DNA of 40,796 nucleotides, taken from NCBI GenBank assembly GCA_014860395.1, contig JACZJU010000174.1, forward strand, positions 1-40,796, written 5' to 3'. Made by a program: the position numbers and the translations under genes. This DNA comes from Burkholderiales bacterium (GTDB taxonomy: Bacteria > Pseudomonadota > Gammaproteobacteria > Burkholderiales > SG8-39). Of the stretch, positions 18,001-27,009 are shown piece by piece. The notes under the pieces are model-generated. The model saw only the letters and a program-made list of their open reading frames with translations. It was not told the DNA's origin and ran no database searches. Numbering within the stretch: position 1 is the stretch's first letter; each line of letters starts with the position of its first letter.

Positions 18001-18190
18001 ATTGCGCAGCGACATAGATGGCGGGGATCGCGAATATTTGCGAAAATTCCGTTTCCCGGGGCTTGCCAAGACTGGCCGTAGCTGCATTCTAGCCCAAGTA
18101 TCCGCGGCAAAATGTACTTTGCAACGGCAAATATAAGAGGAACATGAGGGGGTATCGCCTCATCCGAAACCGGTTCGAAGGAGTCGTCGC

Positions 18191-20029
18191 ATGAAGAAGG
18201 AGCAAGCCAAGTCCACGCCCGCCGCCGATTCGGCACAGGTTTTTGCAGAGGTGGCCGAGCGATCCAGCCGCATCATGGCGGATTTCCTCAAGCGCCAGGC
18301 CGAAACCAAGAATCCGGCCGTCACCGACGAGTTCGGCATAGCCAAGGCGTTCATGGACATGTCGGCGCTGATGTTCGCCAAGCCGCAGCATCTGGCCGAA
18401 GCGCAGATGAACATGTTCTGGGATTACACGCGCCTGTGGCAAAGCAGCTGGATGCAGATGCTGGGGCAGAAAGTGGAGCCGGTCGCGGCGCCGCGCAAGG
18501 GCGACAACCGCTTTCGCCACGAAGACTGGGAAAACCATTTTCTGTTCGACTACGTCAAGCAATCGTATCTGATCGCCGCGCGCCACATCCACGAGGCGGT
18601 GTCGAAGGTGGAGGATCTGCCCGCGGACGAACGCAAGAAAGTGGATTTTTTCACGCGCCAGTACATCGACGCACTGTCACCTTCGAATTTTGCGCTGACC
18701 AATCCGGAAGTCGTGCGCGAAACGCTGGCCTCCGGCGGGCAGAACCTGCTGCGCGGCCTGAACAACCTGCTCGGCGACATCGAGCGCGGCGACGGCCAAC
18801 TACAGATCAGCATGACCGACCCCAAGGCGTTCACGATGGGCAAGAACATCGCGACCACGCCGGGCAAGGTGGTGTACCAGAACGACCTGATGCAGTTGAT
18901 CCAGTATGAGCCGAGCACGAAAAAGGTATACAAACGGCCGCTGCTGATCATTCCGCCGTGGATCAACAAGTACTACATCCTCGACCTGCGCGAGTCGAAC
19001 TCCTTCATCAAATGGGCGGTGGACCAGGGCCACACGGTGTTCGTGGTCTCCTGGGTCAATCCGGGCAAAGAATACGCGGGCAAGTCCTTCGAAGACTACC
19101 TGCATCAGGGCCCGGACGATGCGCTGGCTGCCATCGAGAAGGCGACCGGCGAAAAGCAGGTGAACATTATCGGCTATTGCCTGGGCGGAACACTGCTCGG
19201 CGCGGCGCTGGGCGCAATGGCGGCAAAGAAGGACAAGCGCGCCGCCAGCGCGACTTTCTTCGTGTCGCTGCTCGATTTCTCCATTCCGGGCGAACTGGGC
19301 GTGTTCATCGACGAGAAGCAGGTGGAGAACCTGGAGCGGCGCATGAATGAGCGCGGCTATCTCGAAGGCTCGGAGATGGCGGGCACTTTCAACATGCTGC
19401 GCTCGAACGACCTCATCTGGTCGTTCGTGGTCAACAATTACCTGATGGGCAAGGACCCGTTCCCGTTCGATCTGCTCTACTGGAACTCGGATTCGACGCG
19501 AATGCCGGCGAAAATGCACAGCTTCTACCTGCGCAACATGTACTTGGCGAACAAGCTCAAGGACCCGGGCGGCATCAGCCTGGACGGCGTGCCCATCGAT
19601 ATCAGGAAAATAAACATTCCGGCATATTTCATTTCTACCGCCGAAGACCACATCGCGCCATGGAAATCGGTGTACAAGGGGGCGCGCGTTCTTTCCGGCA
19701 AGGTGCGATTCGTGCTCGGCGGCTCCGGCCACATCGCCGGCATCGTCAATCCGCCGGCCGCGAACAAGTATTGCTACTGGACCAACCCCGAACTGCCGGA
19801 GGATTCGGACGAATGGCTCGCGAGGGCGGCGCGCCACGAAGGCTCCTGGTGGCCCGACTGGCAGGCATGGATGGACGCGAACAACGGCGGCGTGAAAGTT
19901 GCGGCGCGCGTGCCCGGAGACGGAAAACTTAAGGTTATCGAGGACGCACCCGGCAGCTACGTCAGCCTGCGTCTGGGCGCGGAGAAAACGAAGCGGAAGA
20001 CAAGGTCGACGAAACCTGAGAAAGATTGA
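18191..20029 (+). CDS. phaC: Class I poly(3-hydroxyalkanoate) synthase
   Basis: 612 residues, in the class I range. The lipase-like box is GYCLGG with nucleophile C330; the other triad members are D486 in STAEDHIAPW and H514 in GGSGHIAGIVNPP. The enzyme polymerises (R)-3-hydroxyacyl-CoA on the surface of storage granules. AAGGAG seven bases before the ATG supports the start. It diverges from liuR and is followed by a 423-bp non-coding gap; no phaA-phaB genes follow. The neighbouring thiolase could feed the pathway. Confidence 0.95.
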   Translation: MKKEQAKSTPAADSAQVFAEVAERSSRIMADFLKRQAETKNPAVTDEFGIAKAFMDMSALMFAKPQHLAEAQMNMFWDYTRLWQSSWMQMLGQKVEPVAAPRKGDNRFRHEDWENHFLFDYVKQSYLIAARHIHEAVSKVEDLPADERKKVDFFTRQYIDALSPSNFALTNPEVVRETLASGGQNLLRGLNNLLGDIERGDGQLQISMTDPKAFTMGKNIATTPGKVVYQNDLMQLIQYEPSTKKVYKRPLLIIPPWINKYYILDLRESNSFIKWAVDQGHTVFVVSWVNPGKEYAGKSFEDYLHQGPDDALAAIEKATGEKQVNIIGYCLGGTLLGAALGAMAAKKDKRAASATFFVSLLDFSIPGELGVFIDEKQVENLERRMNERGYLEGSEMAGTFNMLRSNDLIWSFVVNNYLMGKDPFPFDLLYWNSDSTRMPAKMHSFYLRNMYLANKLKDPGGISLDGVPIDIRKINIPAYFISTAEDHIAPWKSVYKGARVLSGKVRFVLGGSGHIAGIVNPPAANKYCYWTNPELPEDSDEWLARAARHEGSWWPDWQAWMDANNGGVKVAARVPGDGKLKVIEDAPGSYVSLRLGAEKTKRKTRSTKPEKD

Positions 20030-20452
20030 TACAAATTGCTGAGTCGGTTCGCCCGCGCGCTCTCCCCGCAAGCGCTGTTCTCTGCTTCGGTGGATTTAGT
20101 CCATGGCCGCGATGGCGCGTGTGCCGTCCCACGAGCGCATCTCGCCATCGATCTTCGGCGCCTTTCGCCCATGTAGGTACAGTCGAATAAGAAACTACAA
20201 AACAAGAGCTTGATAAATTTGCAGGAACCTTTGTGCACAAAATGGAGCCTACGTTGTAATATCTGCTTTCAGCGACAGCGTTGGTTGGGCGGGGCCGGGT
20301 GTGGTGGCGAGTGGCTATCGGTGTCCGGGTTGTAGTGATCCTCCAACGGCGCGTTCGCGCAATAAAGAGTGTGAGATCAGGATGACGACGGGATGCTTTT
20401 CCCGTGGCCATCGTGAATTGAAACACCAATTCAACCGACGAGGAGGATGACC
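20030..20452. promoter_or_regulatory. Non-coding region upstream of livK with two dyads
   Basis: No gene is supported in this 423-bp gap. It has a perfect 12-bp palindrome TTTGTGCACAAA at 20230-20241 and an inverted repeat TGAATTG (20414-20420) with CAATTCA (20427-20433), the latter just before the livK ribosome binding site AGGAGG (20441-20446). The first could be an operator for the transporter operon and the second a leader hairpin. No convincing sigma-70 promoter was found. Confidence 0.45.
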
Positions 20453-21706
20453 ATGCAACAGCATTTCCAAGGCAGTACTATGGCCCGGGCGCTCGTGCTC
20501 GGCGCCGCAATCGGCGTCGCCACCCTTGCGGGAACGCCGAGCAGCGCGAGGGCGGAAGACACCATCACGCTCGGTTCCGCCATTTCGATCACTGGCAAGT
20601 ATTCCCAGGAAGGCAAGAACGCGAGCGACGGCTACAATTTCGCGGTGAAGGCCATCAACGATAAGGGCGGCGTCAAGATCGGCGGCAAAACCTATAAGCT
20701 CGCGGTCAAATACTACGACGACGAATCGACTCCCTCGCGTACGGCGCAGCTGCTCGAGCGCATCATCAACCAGGACGGCATCAAGTACATCCTCGGCCCC
20801 TACGGCTCCGGTCCCACCAAGGCAGCGGCGCCGGTGACCGAGAAGTACAAAATTCCCATGGTGGAGTCCGAGGGCGCTTCGCGCTCGCTGTTCACCCAGG
20901 GCTACCGTTACATGTTCGCCGCCCTGTCGACCTCGGATCAGTATCTCTCGCCGCTGATCGACCTCGCCGCCGAGCTGGCCGAGAAAAACGGCAAGAAGCC
21001 GGGCGATCTGAAGATCGCGATGGCCTTCGAAAACGATCCTTTCTCGCTTGACGTACGCGCGGGTGTGGTCGAGACCGCCAAGAAATACAATATGAAGATC
21101 GTGGTCGACGACAAGATGCCGCGCGACCTGAGCGATATCTCCGCGACGCTGACCAAGATCAAGGCGCTCAAGCCGGACGTCATCCTGTTCTCGGGCCATA
21201 CCAAAGGCGCGACTACCGCGACACGGCAAATGAAGGAGATGGGCATCAACGCGCCGATCATCGGCGTCACACACTGCGAATCGGCCAAGTTGACCAGCCA
21301 GTTCGGCGCGGCGGCTGAAGGCCTCCTCTGCCCGACGCAATGGGCCGAAACGCTCAAGTACAAGGACGACGTGTTCGGCACGGCCATGGACTACAATAAA
21401 GCCTTCCTGGCCGCGCACTCCGAGTACAAGAACGTGCCGTATCAGGTCGCACAGGGCTCGGCGGCGGTCGAGATCTGGGCCGACGCATTCCGGCGTGCGC
21501 AGAGCCTGGATCCGGAGAAGCTGCGTGACGCGCTGGCGGCGACGGACATGCAGACTTTCTACGGCAACATCAAGTTCAGCCCGGAAGGCAACAACATCGC
21601 CAAGCCGATGGTGCTGCGCCAGATCCAGGGCGGCCAGTACGTCGTGGTCGCGCCGACCAAGTATGCGGCCGATCCGGTGGTCTATCCCCGGAAAGCTCCG
21701 CAGTAG
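20453..21706 (+). CDS. livK: Branched-chain amino acid-type ABC transporter substrate-binding protein
   Basis: 417 residues. The start at 20453 is preferred because AGGAGG lies six bases upstream; the ATG at 20447 directly abuts it. A signal peptide covers about residues 1-34, with cleavage near SSARA. The mature part is a type I periplasmic-binding fold of the LivJ/LivK family (ITLGSAISITGKYSQEGKNA, GPYGSGPTKAAAPV, KALKPDVILFSG). The ligand may be an amino acid, amide or aromatic acid; the family does not settle it. It heads a five-gene operon. Confidence 0.88.
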   Translation: MQQHFQGSTMARALVLGAAIGVATLAGTPSSARAEDTITLGSAISITGKYSQEGKNASDGYNFAVKAINDKGGVKIGGKTYKLAVKYYDDESTPSRTAQLLERIINQDGIKYILGPYGSGPTKAAAPVTEKYKIPMVESEGASRSLFTQGYRYMFAALSTSDQYLSPLIDLAAELAEKNGKKPGDLKIAMAFENDPFSLDVRAGVVETAKKYNMKIVVDDKMPRDLSDISATLTKIKALKPDVILFSGHTKGATTATRQMKEMGINAPIIGVTHCESAKLTSQFGAAAEGLLCPTQWAETLKYKDDVFGTAMDYNKAFLAAHSEYKNVPYQVAQGSAAVEIWADAFRRAQSLDPEKLRDALAATDMQTFYGNIKFSPEGNNIAKPMVLRQIQGGQYVVVAPTKYAADPVVYPRKAPQ

Positions 21707-21744
21707 ATTCCCGTCCGGTCTATCAACGTCGTTTAACGTAGGCG

Positions 21745-21766
21745 CGCCGGCCGTTATTGGCCGGCG
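21745..21766 (+). terminator. Intercistronic hairpin between livK and livH
   Basis: A perfect 8-bp stem, CGCCGGCC (21745-21752) and GGCCGGCG (21759-21766), has a six-base loop and no T tract. Such hairpins after binding-protein genes commonly protect the upstream message or attenuate the rest of the operon. Confidence 0.5.
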
Positions 21767-21778
21767 TGATCGCGTCCA

Positions 21779-22681
21779 ATGTGGGATAACCTGCTGATAC
21801 TCGTCAACGCGCCGGTCTTCAACGTCCAGCTGCTTCTGAACGGGCTGAGTGTGGGCGCCGTGTTCGCGCTCGCCGCCTACGGGCTCGCGCTGGTCTGGGG
21901 CGTGACCAGCGTCAAGAACCTGGCTCAAGGCGATTTCGTGATGATGGGCGGCTACCTCGGATACGAGCTCTCGCGCCACGGCGTGCACCCCATCGCTGCA
22001 ATCGTGCCGGTCGCCTTGCTGATGTTCGCCTATGGCTGGCTCATCTACAAGTTGATCATCCGCCGGGTGATTCAGCTCGACCTGTTCACCTCGCTGCTTG
22101 CGACCTTCGGCCTGGCGATCACCATGCAGCAAGTACTCAATCTGGTGTTCGGCCCTGACGTGCGCACGCTCAAGTCCGGCTTCGGTCGTTTTGAATTGTT
22201 CGACGGCATGGTCGACATTACGCAGATCCGCGTTATCGCTTTCGGCTTGTGTATCGTGCTTGCGGTGGCGATGGTGCTGTTCCTGAGGAACAGCCGCATG
22301 GGACAGGCGATACGCGCCACCGCGCAGGATCCGCGCGCCGCACGTGTGCTCGGCGTCAATACGGACCTCGTGTATGCGCTCACTTTCTCGATCAATTCCG
22401 CGATTTGCGGCGTGGCGGGCGTGATCATTGCGATGATCTGGGTGATCCAGCCGTTCTACGGCATCGCCTATTCGGTGCGCGCCTTCGTCATCGTGACCGC
22501 GGCGGGACTTGGAAATTTTCCAGCGGTGATCCTGACCTCGCTCGGCCTGGGCGTAATCGAGCAGTACAGCGGGTTCATACTCGGCGCCCAGTTCCAGCAG
22601 GCGACGGTCGTGGGTCTGCTGCTCGTCATCCTCATGTGGCGCCAGACGCTTCTGCGCCGCCACAGATTGGCCTTGCAATGA
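21779..22681 (+). CDS. livH: Branched-chain amino acid-type ABC transporter permease LivH
   Basis: 300 residues with about eight membrane segments and the family signatures LNGLSVGAVFALAAYGLALV near residue 20 and RATAQDPRAARVLGVNTDLV near residue 185, the cytoplasmic loop that docks the ATPases. It forms the membrane channel with LivM. The ATG at 21779 begins MWDNLLILVN and has only a weak ribosome binding site. The stop overlaps the livM start in ATGA. Confidence 0.9.
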   Translation: MWDNLLILVNAPVFNVQLLLNGLSVGAVFALAAYGLALVWGVTSVKNLAQGDFVMMGGYLGYELSRHGVHPIAAIVPVALLMFAYGWLIYKLIIRRVIQLDLFTSLLATFGLAITMQQVLNLVFGPDVRTLKSGFGRFELFDGMVDITQIRVIAFGLCIVLAVAMVLFLRNSRMGQAIRATAQDPRAARVLGVNTDLVYALTFSINSAICGVAGVIIAMIWVIQPFYGIAYSVRAFVIVTAAGLGNFPAVILTSLGLGVIEQYSGFILGAQFQQATVVGLLLVILMWRQTLLRRHRLALQ

Positions 22682-23729
22682 CCCGATCCTCGCTCGTGCT
22701 GCATCTCGCGCTGCTCGGCGCCGGCATCATCGCGCCGTTTCTGTTCCCCGCGCATTCTGTGCAATTCGCCGTGTTCTGGATCTTCGTGTTGTTTGCCATG
22801 ACCTGGGACACCATGGGCGGCCAGATGGGATACAACTCGCTGGGCAACATAGTGTTTTTCGGACTCGGCATGTATATCTGCGCGGTCGTGCAGATCGGGT
22901 TGTTTTACAACGTCGGTGATTACACGGCAGCCAGCGGCGAGATCAAGATCGACTTCACCGATCAGCAATATTACGGTGGCCTCGCCTTGGGAGTTTTCCT
23001 GGCGGCGATCGGACCGGTCATCCTGGCGGTGATTCTAAGCAGGGTCCTGTTTGGTCTGCGCGGACCGTACTTCGCAATCGGCACGTTGGGCGTCGCGATT
23101 GCGGCGGCTGAATTGACTGCCGCGTGGGGCTGGGTCGGCGGGGGCGGCGGAATTTCGATGCCGGTATTTCCGGGCGGCCCCGGCATGCGGGAGCGGTTTT
23201 CTACGCGGCCTGCATGGTCACTACCATCCTGTGTTACCTCTTTCGGCGCTGGCTCTACAGTACGCGCTTCAGTCTGGCGATCAACGCGATTCGCGACGAT
23301 GAAGACAAGGCCGAGGCGCTGGGCCTGCATACTGGCCGTTACAAGATGGTTGCGTGGTCGGTGTCGGCCTTCTTCATGGGAATTGCCGGCGCCCTGTTCG
23401 GCAACATGACCGGATTCATCGAGCCGCTCGAGACCGCCTATCCGACGCTCACTTTCGGCATTTTCATGGTCGCGATGACCTTGCTGGGCGGGAAGGGAAC
23501 GCTTTGGGGGCCGATCATCGGCGCGACAGTGTTCTACACCTTGCGCGAACTTACTTGGACTTACCTGCTCGGCTGGCAGTACATCGCGCTTGGGGTGCTG
23601 ATCATAGTCAACGTGGTCTACTTTCAGCAAGGCATCCTGGGGTGGGTGCAAGCACGCAAGCCGGAATGGTTCGGCATTCGTGTGGATACGCAGCCAGTCA
23701 GAGCCGGCAAGGTGGACGGCAAGCCATGA
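22678..23729 (+). pseudogene. livM: ABC transporter permease LivM, interrupted by a one-base frameshift
   Basis: From the ATG at 22678 the frame encodes a normal LivM N-terminus (about nine-tenths hydrophobic, ending GGGGGISMPVFPGGPGM), then breaks at the T-run 23197-23200. One extra T there would give ...RERFFYAACMVTT... and continue in the frame ending at 23729 (LAINAIRDDEDKAEALGL, TLLGGKGTLWGPIIGA), a 350-residue LivM of normal length. Everything else about the gene is intact, and it overlaps livH and livG by four bases on each side. A sequencing or assembly error, a fresh mutation, or -1 slippage on GGUUUUC (which would give the same product) are all possible. Confidence 0.88.
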
Positions 23730-24472
23730 GCCAAGCGATTATCGATGTGCGGGGCGTCAGCAAGGCGTTCGGCGGAGTCATTGCGAATCACGAGGTTTCG
23801 CTCAGGGTCGAACCTGGCAAAATTACCGGATTGATCGGACCCAACGGCTCGGGCAAGACGACGCTGTTCAATTCGATCGTCGGCCAATACCCGATAGACG
23901 GCGGGTCGATTCTTTTCGAAGGGCAGGAAATCTCGCGCATGAACGTGCAGGAAATCGCGCGGCTCGGAATGCTGCGCACTTTCCAGCAGACGCGCATATT
24001 TTCGAAAATGGACTGTATCCAGAACTTGCTGATTTCGGTGCCGCATCGGAAGGCCGCCTGGCGCCACATGTTCGGGAAACATTCGCCGGAACTGATAGAG
24101 AGGGCCGAACGGCTGCTCGAGTTCGTGGGGCTCTATTCCAAGCGCATGCTGGTCGCCGGCTCGCTGTCATTCGGGCAGCAGAAGCTGCTTGAGTTCGCGA
24201 TGGCGCTGATGAACGAACCGAAAGTGCTGCTGCTGGACGAGCCTACGGCAGGCATCAACCCGACCTTGATCAACGGGCTGATCGACCGCCTCAAGCGCGC
24301 GAACCAGGAGTTCGGCATCACCCTGTTCGTGATCGAGCACAATATGCGTGTGATCATGAACCTTGCGGACCAGATCTACTGCATGTCTCACGGCGAACTG
24401 CTCGCCAGCGGAACGCCCGCCGAGATTCGCGACGACCAGCGCGTGGTCGACGCCTACCTGGGAGCGCACTGA
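23726..24472 (+). CDS. livG: ABC transporter ATP-binding protein LivG
   Basis: 248 residues. Walker A is GPNGSGKTT, the signature LSFGQQKLLEFA is a typical LivG variant of LSGGQ, and Walker B plus catalytic glutamate read VLLLDEPTAGINP. The ATG at 23726 overlaps the livM stop. The frame continues open upstream of this start, but that part is the antiparallel reading of livM. It energises the LivHM channel together with LivF. Confidence 0.92.
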   Translation: MSQAIIDVRGVSKAFGGVIANHEVSLRVEPGKITGLIGPNGSGKTTLFNSIVGQYPIDGGSILFEGQEISRMNVQEIARLGMLRTFQQTRIFSKMDCIQNLLISVPHRKAAWRHMFGKHSPELIERAERLLEFVGLYSKRMLVAGSLSFGQQKLLEFAMALMNEPKVLLLDEPTAGINPTLINGLIDRLKRANQEFGITLFVIEHNMRVIMNLADQIYCMSHGELLASGTPAEIRDDQRVVDAYLGAH

Positions 24473-24473
24473 C

Positions 24474-25343
24474 GTGGCCGACGAACCGACGCGCGCTGGC
24501 GGCTACCACGAGGGCTCGGTCGACGTCGTTCTGTCCGTCGACGACGTCGCCCGCCAGGCGGAGGAGCTGCGCTCCGAGATTCCAGAATCGAGCCTCAAGG
24601 CCCTTGCACGCAACGAACCCTTCCTTTCCATAAGGAATCTGCGCGCCGGTTACGGCAACATGGAAATCCTGCACGATTTCACTTTGCACGTCGCGCGGGG
24701 CCAATCCCTGTGCCTGATCGGGCCCAACGGCGCGGGCAAGTCGACCGTGCTGCACTCGGTATTCGGTTTTACGAATATCTTCGGCGGCGAAATCACCGTA
24801 GGCAATGGCAGCAACAAGCTCGACATCACGCGCCTCACCTCGGATCGCAAGCTCAAGGATGCGCGCGTCGCCTATATCCTGCAGGACAAGTCGGTGTTTC
24901 CGAACATGACCGTCGAGGAGAACTTGCTGATGGGGGGGTACCTGTTGCACTCCCACGCCAAGGCCAAGGCAGCCGCCGAGCGCGTATTCGACAAGTACAA
25001 CCGCCTGGCCGCGCGTCGTGGTCACCTGGCCAAGGTGCTCTCCGGCGGTGAACGGCGCCTGCTGGAAATTTCACGCGCGCTGGTGATGGAACCCGACGTG
25101 CTGCTGGTCGATGAACCTTCGATCGGACTGGAGCCGCGCTTCATCGACATGGTGTTCGAAATCCTGCATGACCTCCAGCATACCGAAGGCAAGACCATTC
25201 TGATGGTAGAGCAGAACGCCAAGAAGGGTCTGGAGTTCGCCGACATCGGCTACGTGCTCGTTTCGGGCGAGATTGCAATGGCGGCGCCGGGCGACGAACT
25301 TCTGGAAAATCCGGAGGTGGGACGCCTGTTCCTGGGCGGCTGA
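24474..25343 (+). CDS. livF: ABC transporter ATP-binding protein LivF with N-terminal extension
   Basis: 289 residues from the GTG at 24474, one base after the livG stop; GGGAG lies about nine bases before it and no ATG is available before the ATPase core. Residues about 1-45 (ADEPTRAGGYHEGSVDVV onward) are an acidic extension, since LivF proteins are usually about 235 residues. The core has Walker A GPNGAGKST, signature LSGGERRLLE and Walker B VLLVDEPSIGLEP. It pairs with LivG. The role of the extension is unknown. Confidence 0.88.
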   Translation: MADEPTRAGGYHEGSVDVVLSVDDVARQAEELRSEIPESSLKALARNEPFLSIRNLRAGYGNMEILHDFTLHVARGQSLCLIGPNGAGKSTVLHSVFGFTNIFGGEITVGNGSNKLDITRLTSDRKLKDARVAYILQDKSVFPNMTVEENLLMGGYLLHSHAKAKAAAERVFDKYNRLAARRGHLAKVLSGGERRLLEISRALVMEPDVLLVDEPSIGLEPRFIDMVFEILHDLQHTEGKTILMVEQNAKKGLEFADIGYVLVSGEIAMAAPGDELLENPEVGRLFLGG

Positions 25344-25385
25344 ATTCTTCGCGGGCAGCCGGATGCAGGCTCGCCGCCAGGATAT

Positions 25386-26177
25386 CTATTCCCTGAGCCG
25401 GCGCAGATAATCCATCCCAGCAATGGCGCGGCTGCCGTACCAGGACGTCATCTCGGCGTCGATCAGCGCCACCGTCTTCCCTTGCATGACGGGCAGGGTG
25501 CGCAGCTCGGCAACATGGCGCTCGCGAAAGCGGTAGGGCTCGCTCGATAGCAGCACCAGTTCCGCGTCCCGAAGAAGTTCTTGGTTCAGCTCCACCTGCG
25601 GATAGCGCGCCGACGCGCTGGCAGGCAAGGTATCCCAGCCTGCCAGCGCAAGCGTGCGCGCTATGTAGGTGTCGCGCGAAACCGTCATCCACGGATCTTT
25701 CCATATGAGGTACAGGACGCGCTGGCGCCGCCAGTAGCGCGCGGCCCGCGCCAGCGCGTCATGGGCCTGCTGGAATCGCGCGCACAGGGCCTCGGCTTCC
25801 TGCTCGCGCGCAAAAATTCCGCCGATCAGACGGTACAGGGGCGGATTGTCGAGCGGGCCGAGTGGATGCGTTACGACCAGGTGCGGCACGAACTGCGCCA
25901 GCGCCGTGGCGGTCGCCTTCTCGTTCTCGTCGATATTGAGCAGCACATGCGTCGGCGCCAGCGCCCGCACCTTGGCTAGGTCCACATCCTTGGTGCCGCC
26001 CACCTTCGGCACGCTTTTCAGGGTTGCGCGCGGATGCACGCAGAACCCGGTGCGTCCGACCAGCTGCCAGGCTAGTCCCAGATCGCAGATCAGCTCGGTG
26101 AGCGAGGGCACCAGCGAAACGATGCGAACCTGGCCCTCGGCGCGTTCGTGCAGCGTGCCGGCGGCATCGCGCCACAT
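25386..26177 (-). CDS. Cobalamin-binding-type helical backbone metal receptor without signal peptide
   Basis: 263 residues in the BtuF/TroA-like class III binding fold (RIVSLVPSLTELICDLGL near residue 18, VGRTGFCVHP, VGGTKDVDLAKVRALAPTHVL, VLLSSEPYRFRERH). The N-terminus MWRDAAGTLHERAEG is not a signal peptide, and no earlier start adds one, so the protein looks cytoplasmic. A classical btuF with signal peptide is present at the end of the window, so this is a second, separate member. It follows the liv operon tail-to-tail. A cytoplasmic corrinoid- or metal-binding role is possible; function is not proven. Confidence 0.75.
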   Translation of the reverse strand: MWRDAAGTLHERAEGQVRIVSLVPSLTELICDLGLAWQLVGRTGFCVHPRATLKSVPKVGGTKDVDLAKVRALAPTHVLLNIDENEKATATALAQFVPHLVVTHPLGPLDNPPLYRLIGGIFAREQEAEALCARFQQAHDALARAARYWRRQRVLYLIWKDPWMTVSRDTYIARTLALAGWDTLPASASARYPQVELNQELLRDAELVLLSSEPYRFRERHVAELRTLPVMQGKTVALIDAEMTSWYGSRAIAGMDYLRRLRE

Positions 26178-26264
26178 GCCGCAATTACGCCGGCAGATCG
26201 CGCCGCGCGGCGCCGATACCGCCGAAGGCGCAGGTGACGAAGAAATTGAACCGCACCGGCGCAG

Positions 26265-26897
26265 TTATTTCCCGCGTTCCTTGCGCGCCAGCTCGACCAA
26301 CTGGTCGACCACCCGCATCAGCTCGTGCGTGCTGCCGGTCATGCGTGCCGAAGTCACGAACTTGCCGTCGACCACGATGCTCGGAACGCCCCTGATGTCG
26401 TAGTTCCGCGTCATGTCGCGCGCCGCCACCAGCTTCGCCTGGATTTCGGGCGAGTGATAGGTGTCGATGAATTTCTGCTTGTCCAGGCCGTTGTGGGACA
26501 CCCAGCCCGCCATCACCGCCTCATCGTTCAGCTTGACGCCGTTGAAGTGGAAATTGTCATATACCGGCCAGTGCAAGCGCGCCAGCTGTCCCATGGCTTC
26601 CAGCGTATAGAACAGCTTTGCGAAATTATCCCAATTGTCCGAGGACAGCGCAGGCACGCGGCGCAGCGCGACCGAGCCGGGCGCATTGAACGACCAGCGC
26701 GACAGCTGCGGTTCGAGTTCGTAGCAGACCGGGCAGCCGTAGTAGAAGAACTCGATGACCTCGATCTTGTCGCCGCTCGCCACCGGCCGCGGCGGATCGA
26801 GCAGGATGTAGTCGCGGCCGGGTTGCGCCTGCGCCTGCGCGCCGGTGGCTGCAAGCGCGAACAGCAGCCCCGCAAGAACTTTTCTGATGAGGATCAT
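26265..26897 (-). CDS. DsbA-like thiol:disulfide oxidoreductase (CPVC active site)
   Basis: 210 residues from the ATG at 26897, which has AGGGAA about eight bases upstream and begins the signal peptide MILIRKVLAGLLFALAATGA. An ATG 15 codons earlier would spoil the signal. The active site is C55-P-V-C58 in FYYGCPVCYE, and the cis-proline loop is GVPSIVV. DsbA proteins introduce disulfides in the periplasm. The dipeptide VC, in place of the PH of typical DsbA, suggests a different redox potential or partner. It diverges from the CX4CW gene; a second DsbA (CPHC) lies 1 kb away. Confidence 0.88.
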   Translation of the reverse strand: MILIRKVLAGLLFALAATGAQAQAQPGRDYILLDPPRPVASGDKIEVIEFFYYGCPVCYELEPQLSRWSFNAPGSVALRRVPALSSDNWDNFAKLFYTLEAMGQLARLHWPVYDNFHFNGVKLNDEAVMAGWVSHNGLDKQKFIDTYHSPEIQAKLVAARDMTRNYDIRGVPSIVVDGKFVTSARMTGSTHELMRVVDQLVELARKERGK

Positions 26898-27009
26898 GAT
26901 GCTTTCCCTGAGCCACGCTGGAAGCCCGAATAATATGCCCATACCGCCGAGTTTGCCAAAGGACTAGTACCGGAAAGGCTGATATTCTTGCCGCATGCTT
27001 GAAGGACGC

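Noticed and set aside
20315..22678. Very long minus-strand open frame (over 780 codons) opposite livK and livH
   Set aside because: It is an antisense reading of two clear transporter genes in GC-rich DNA; composition is His/Arg-rich and without recognisable domains.
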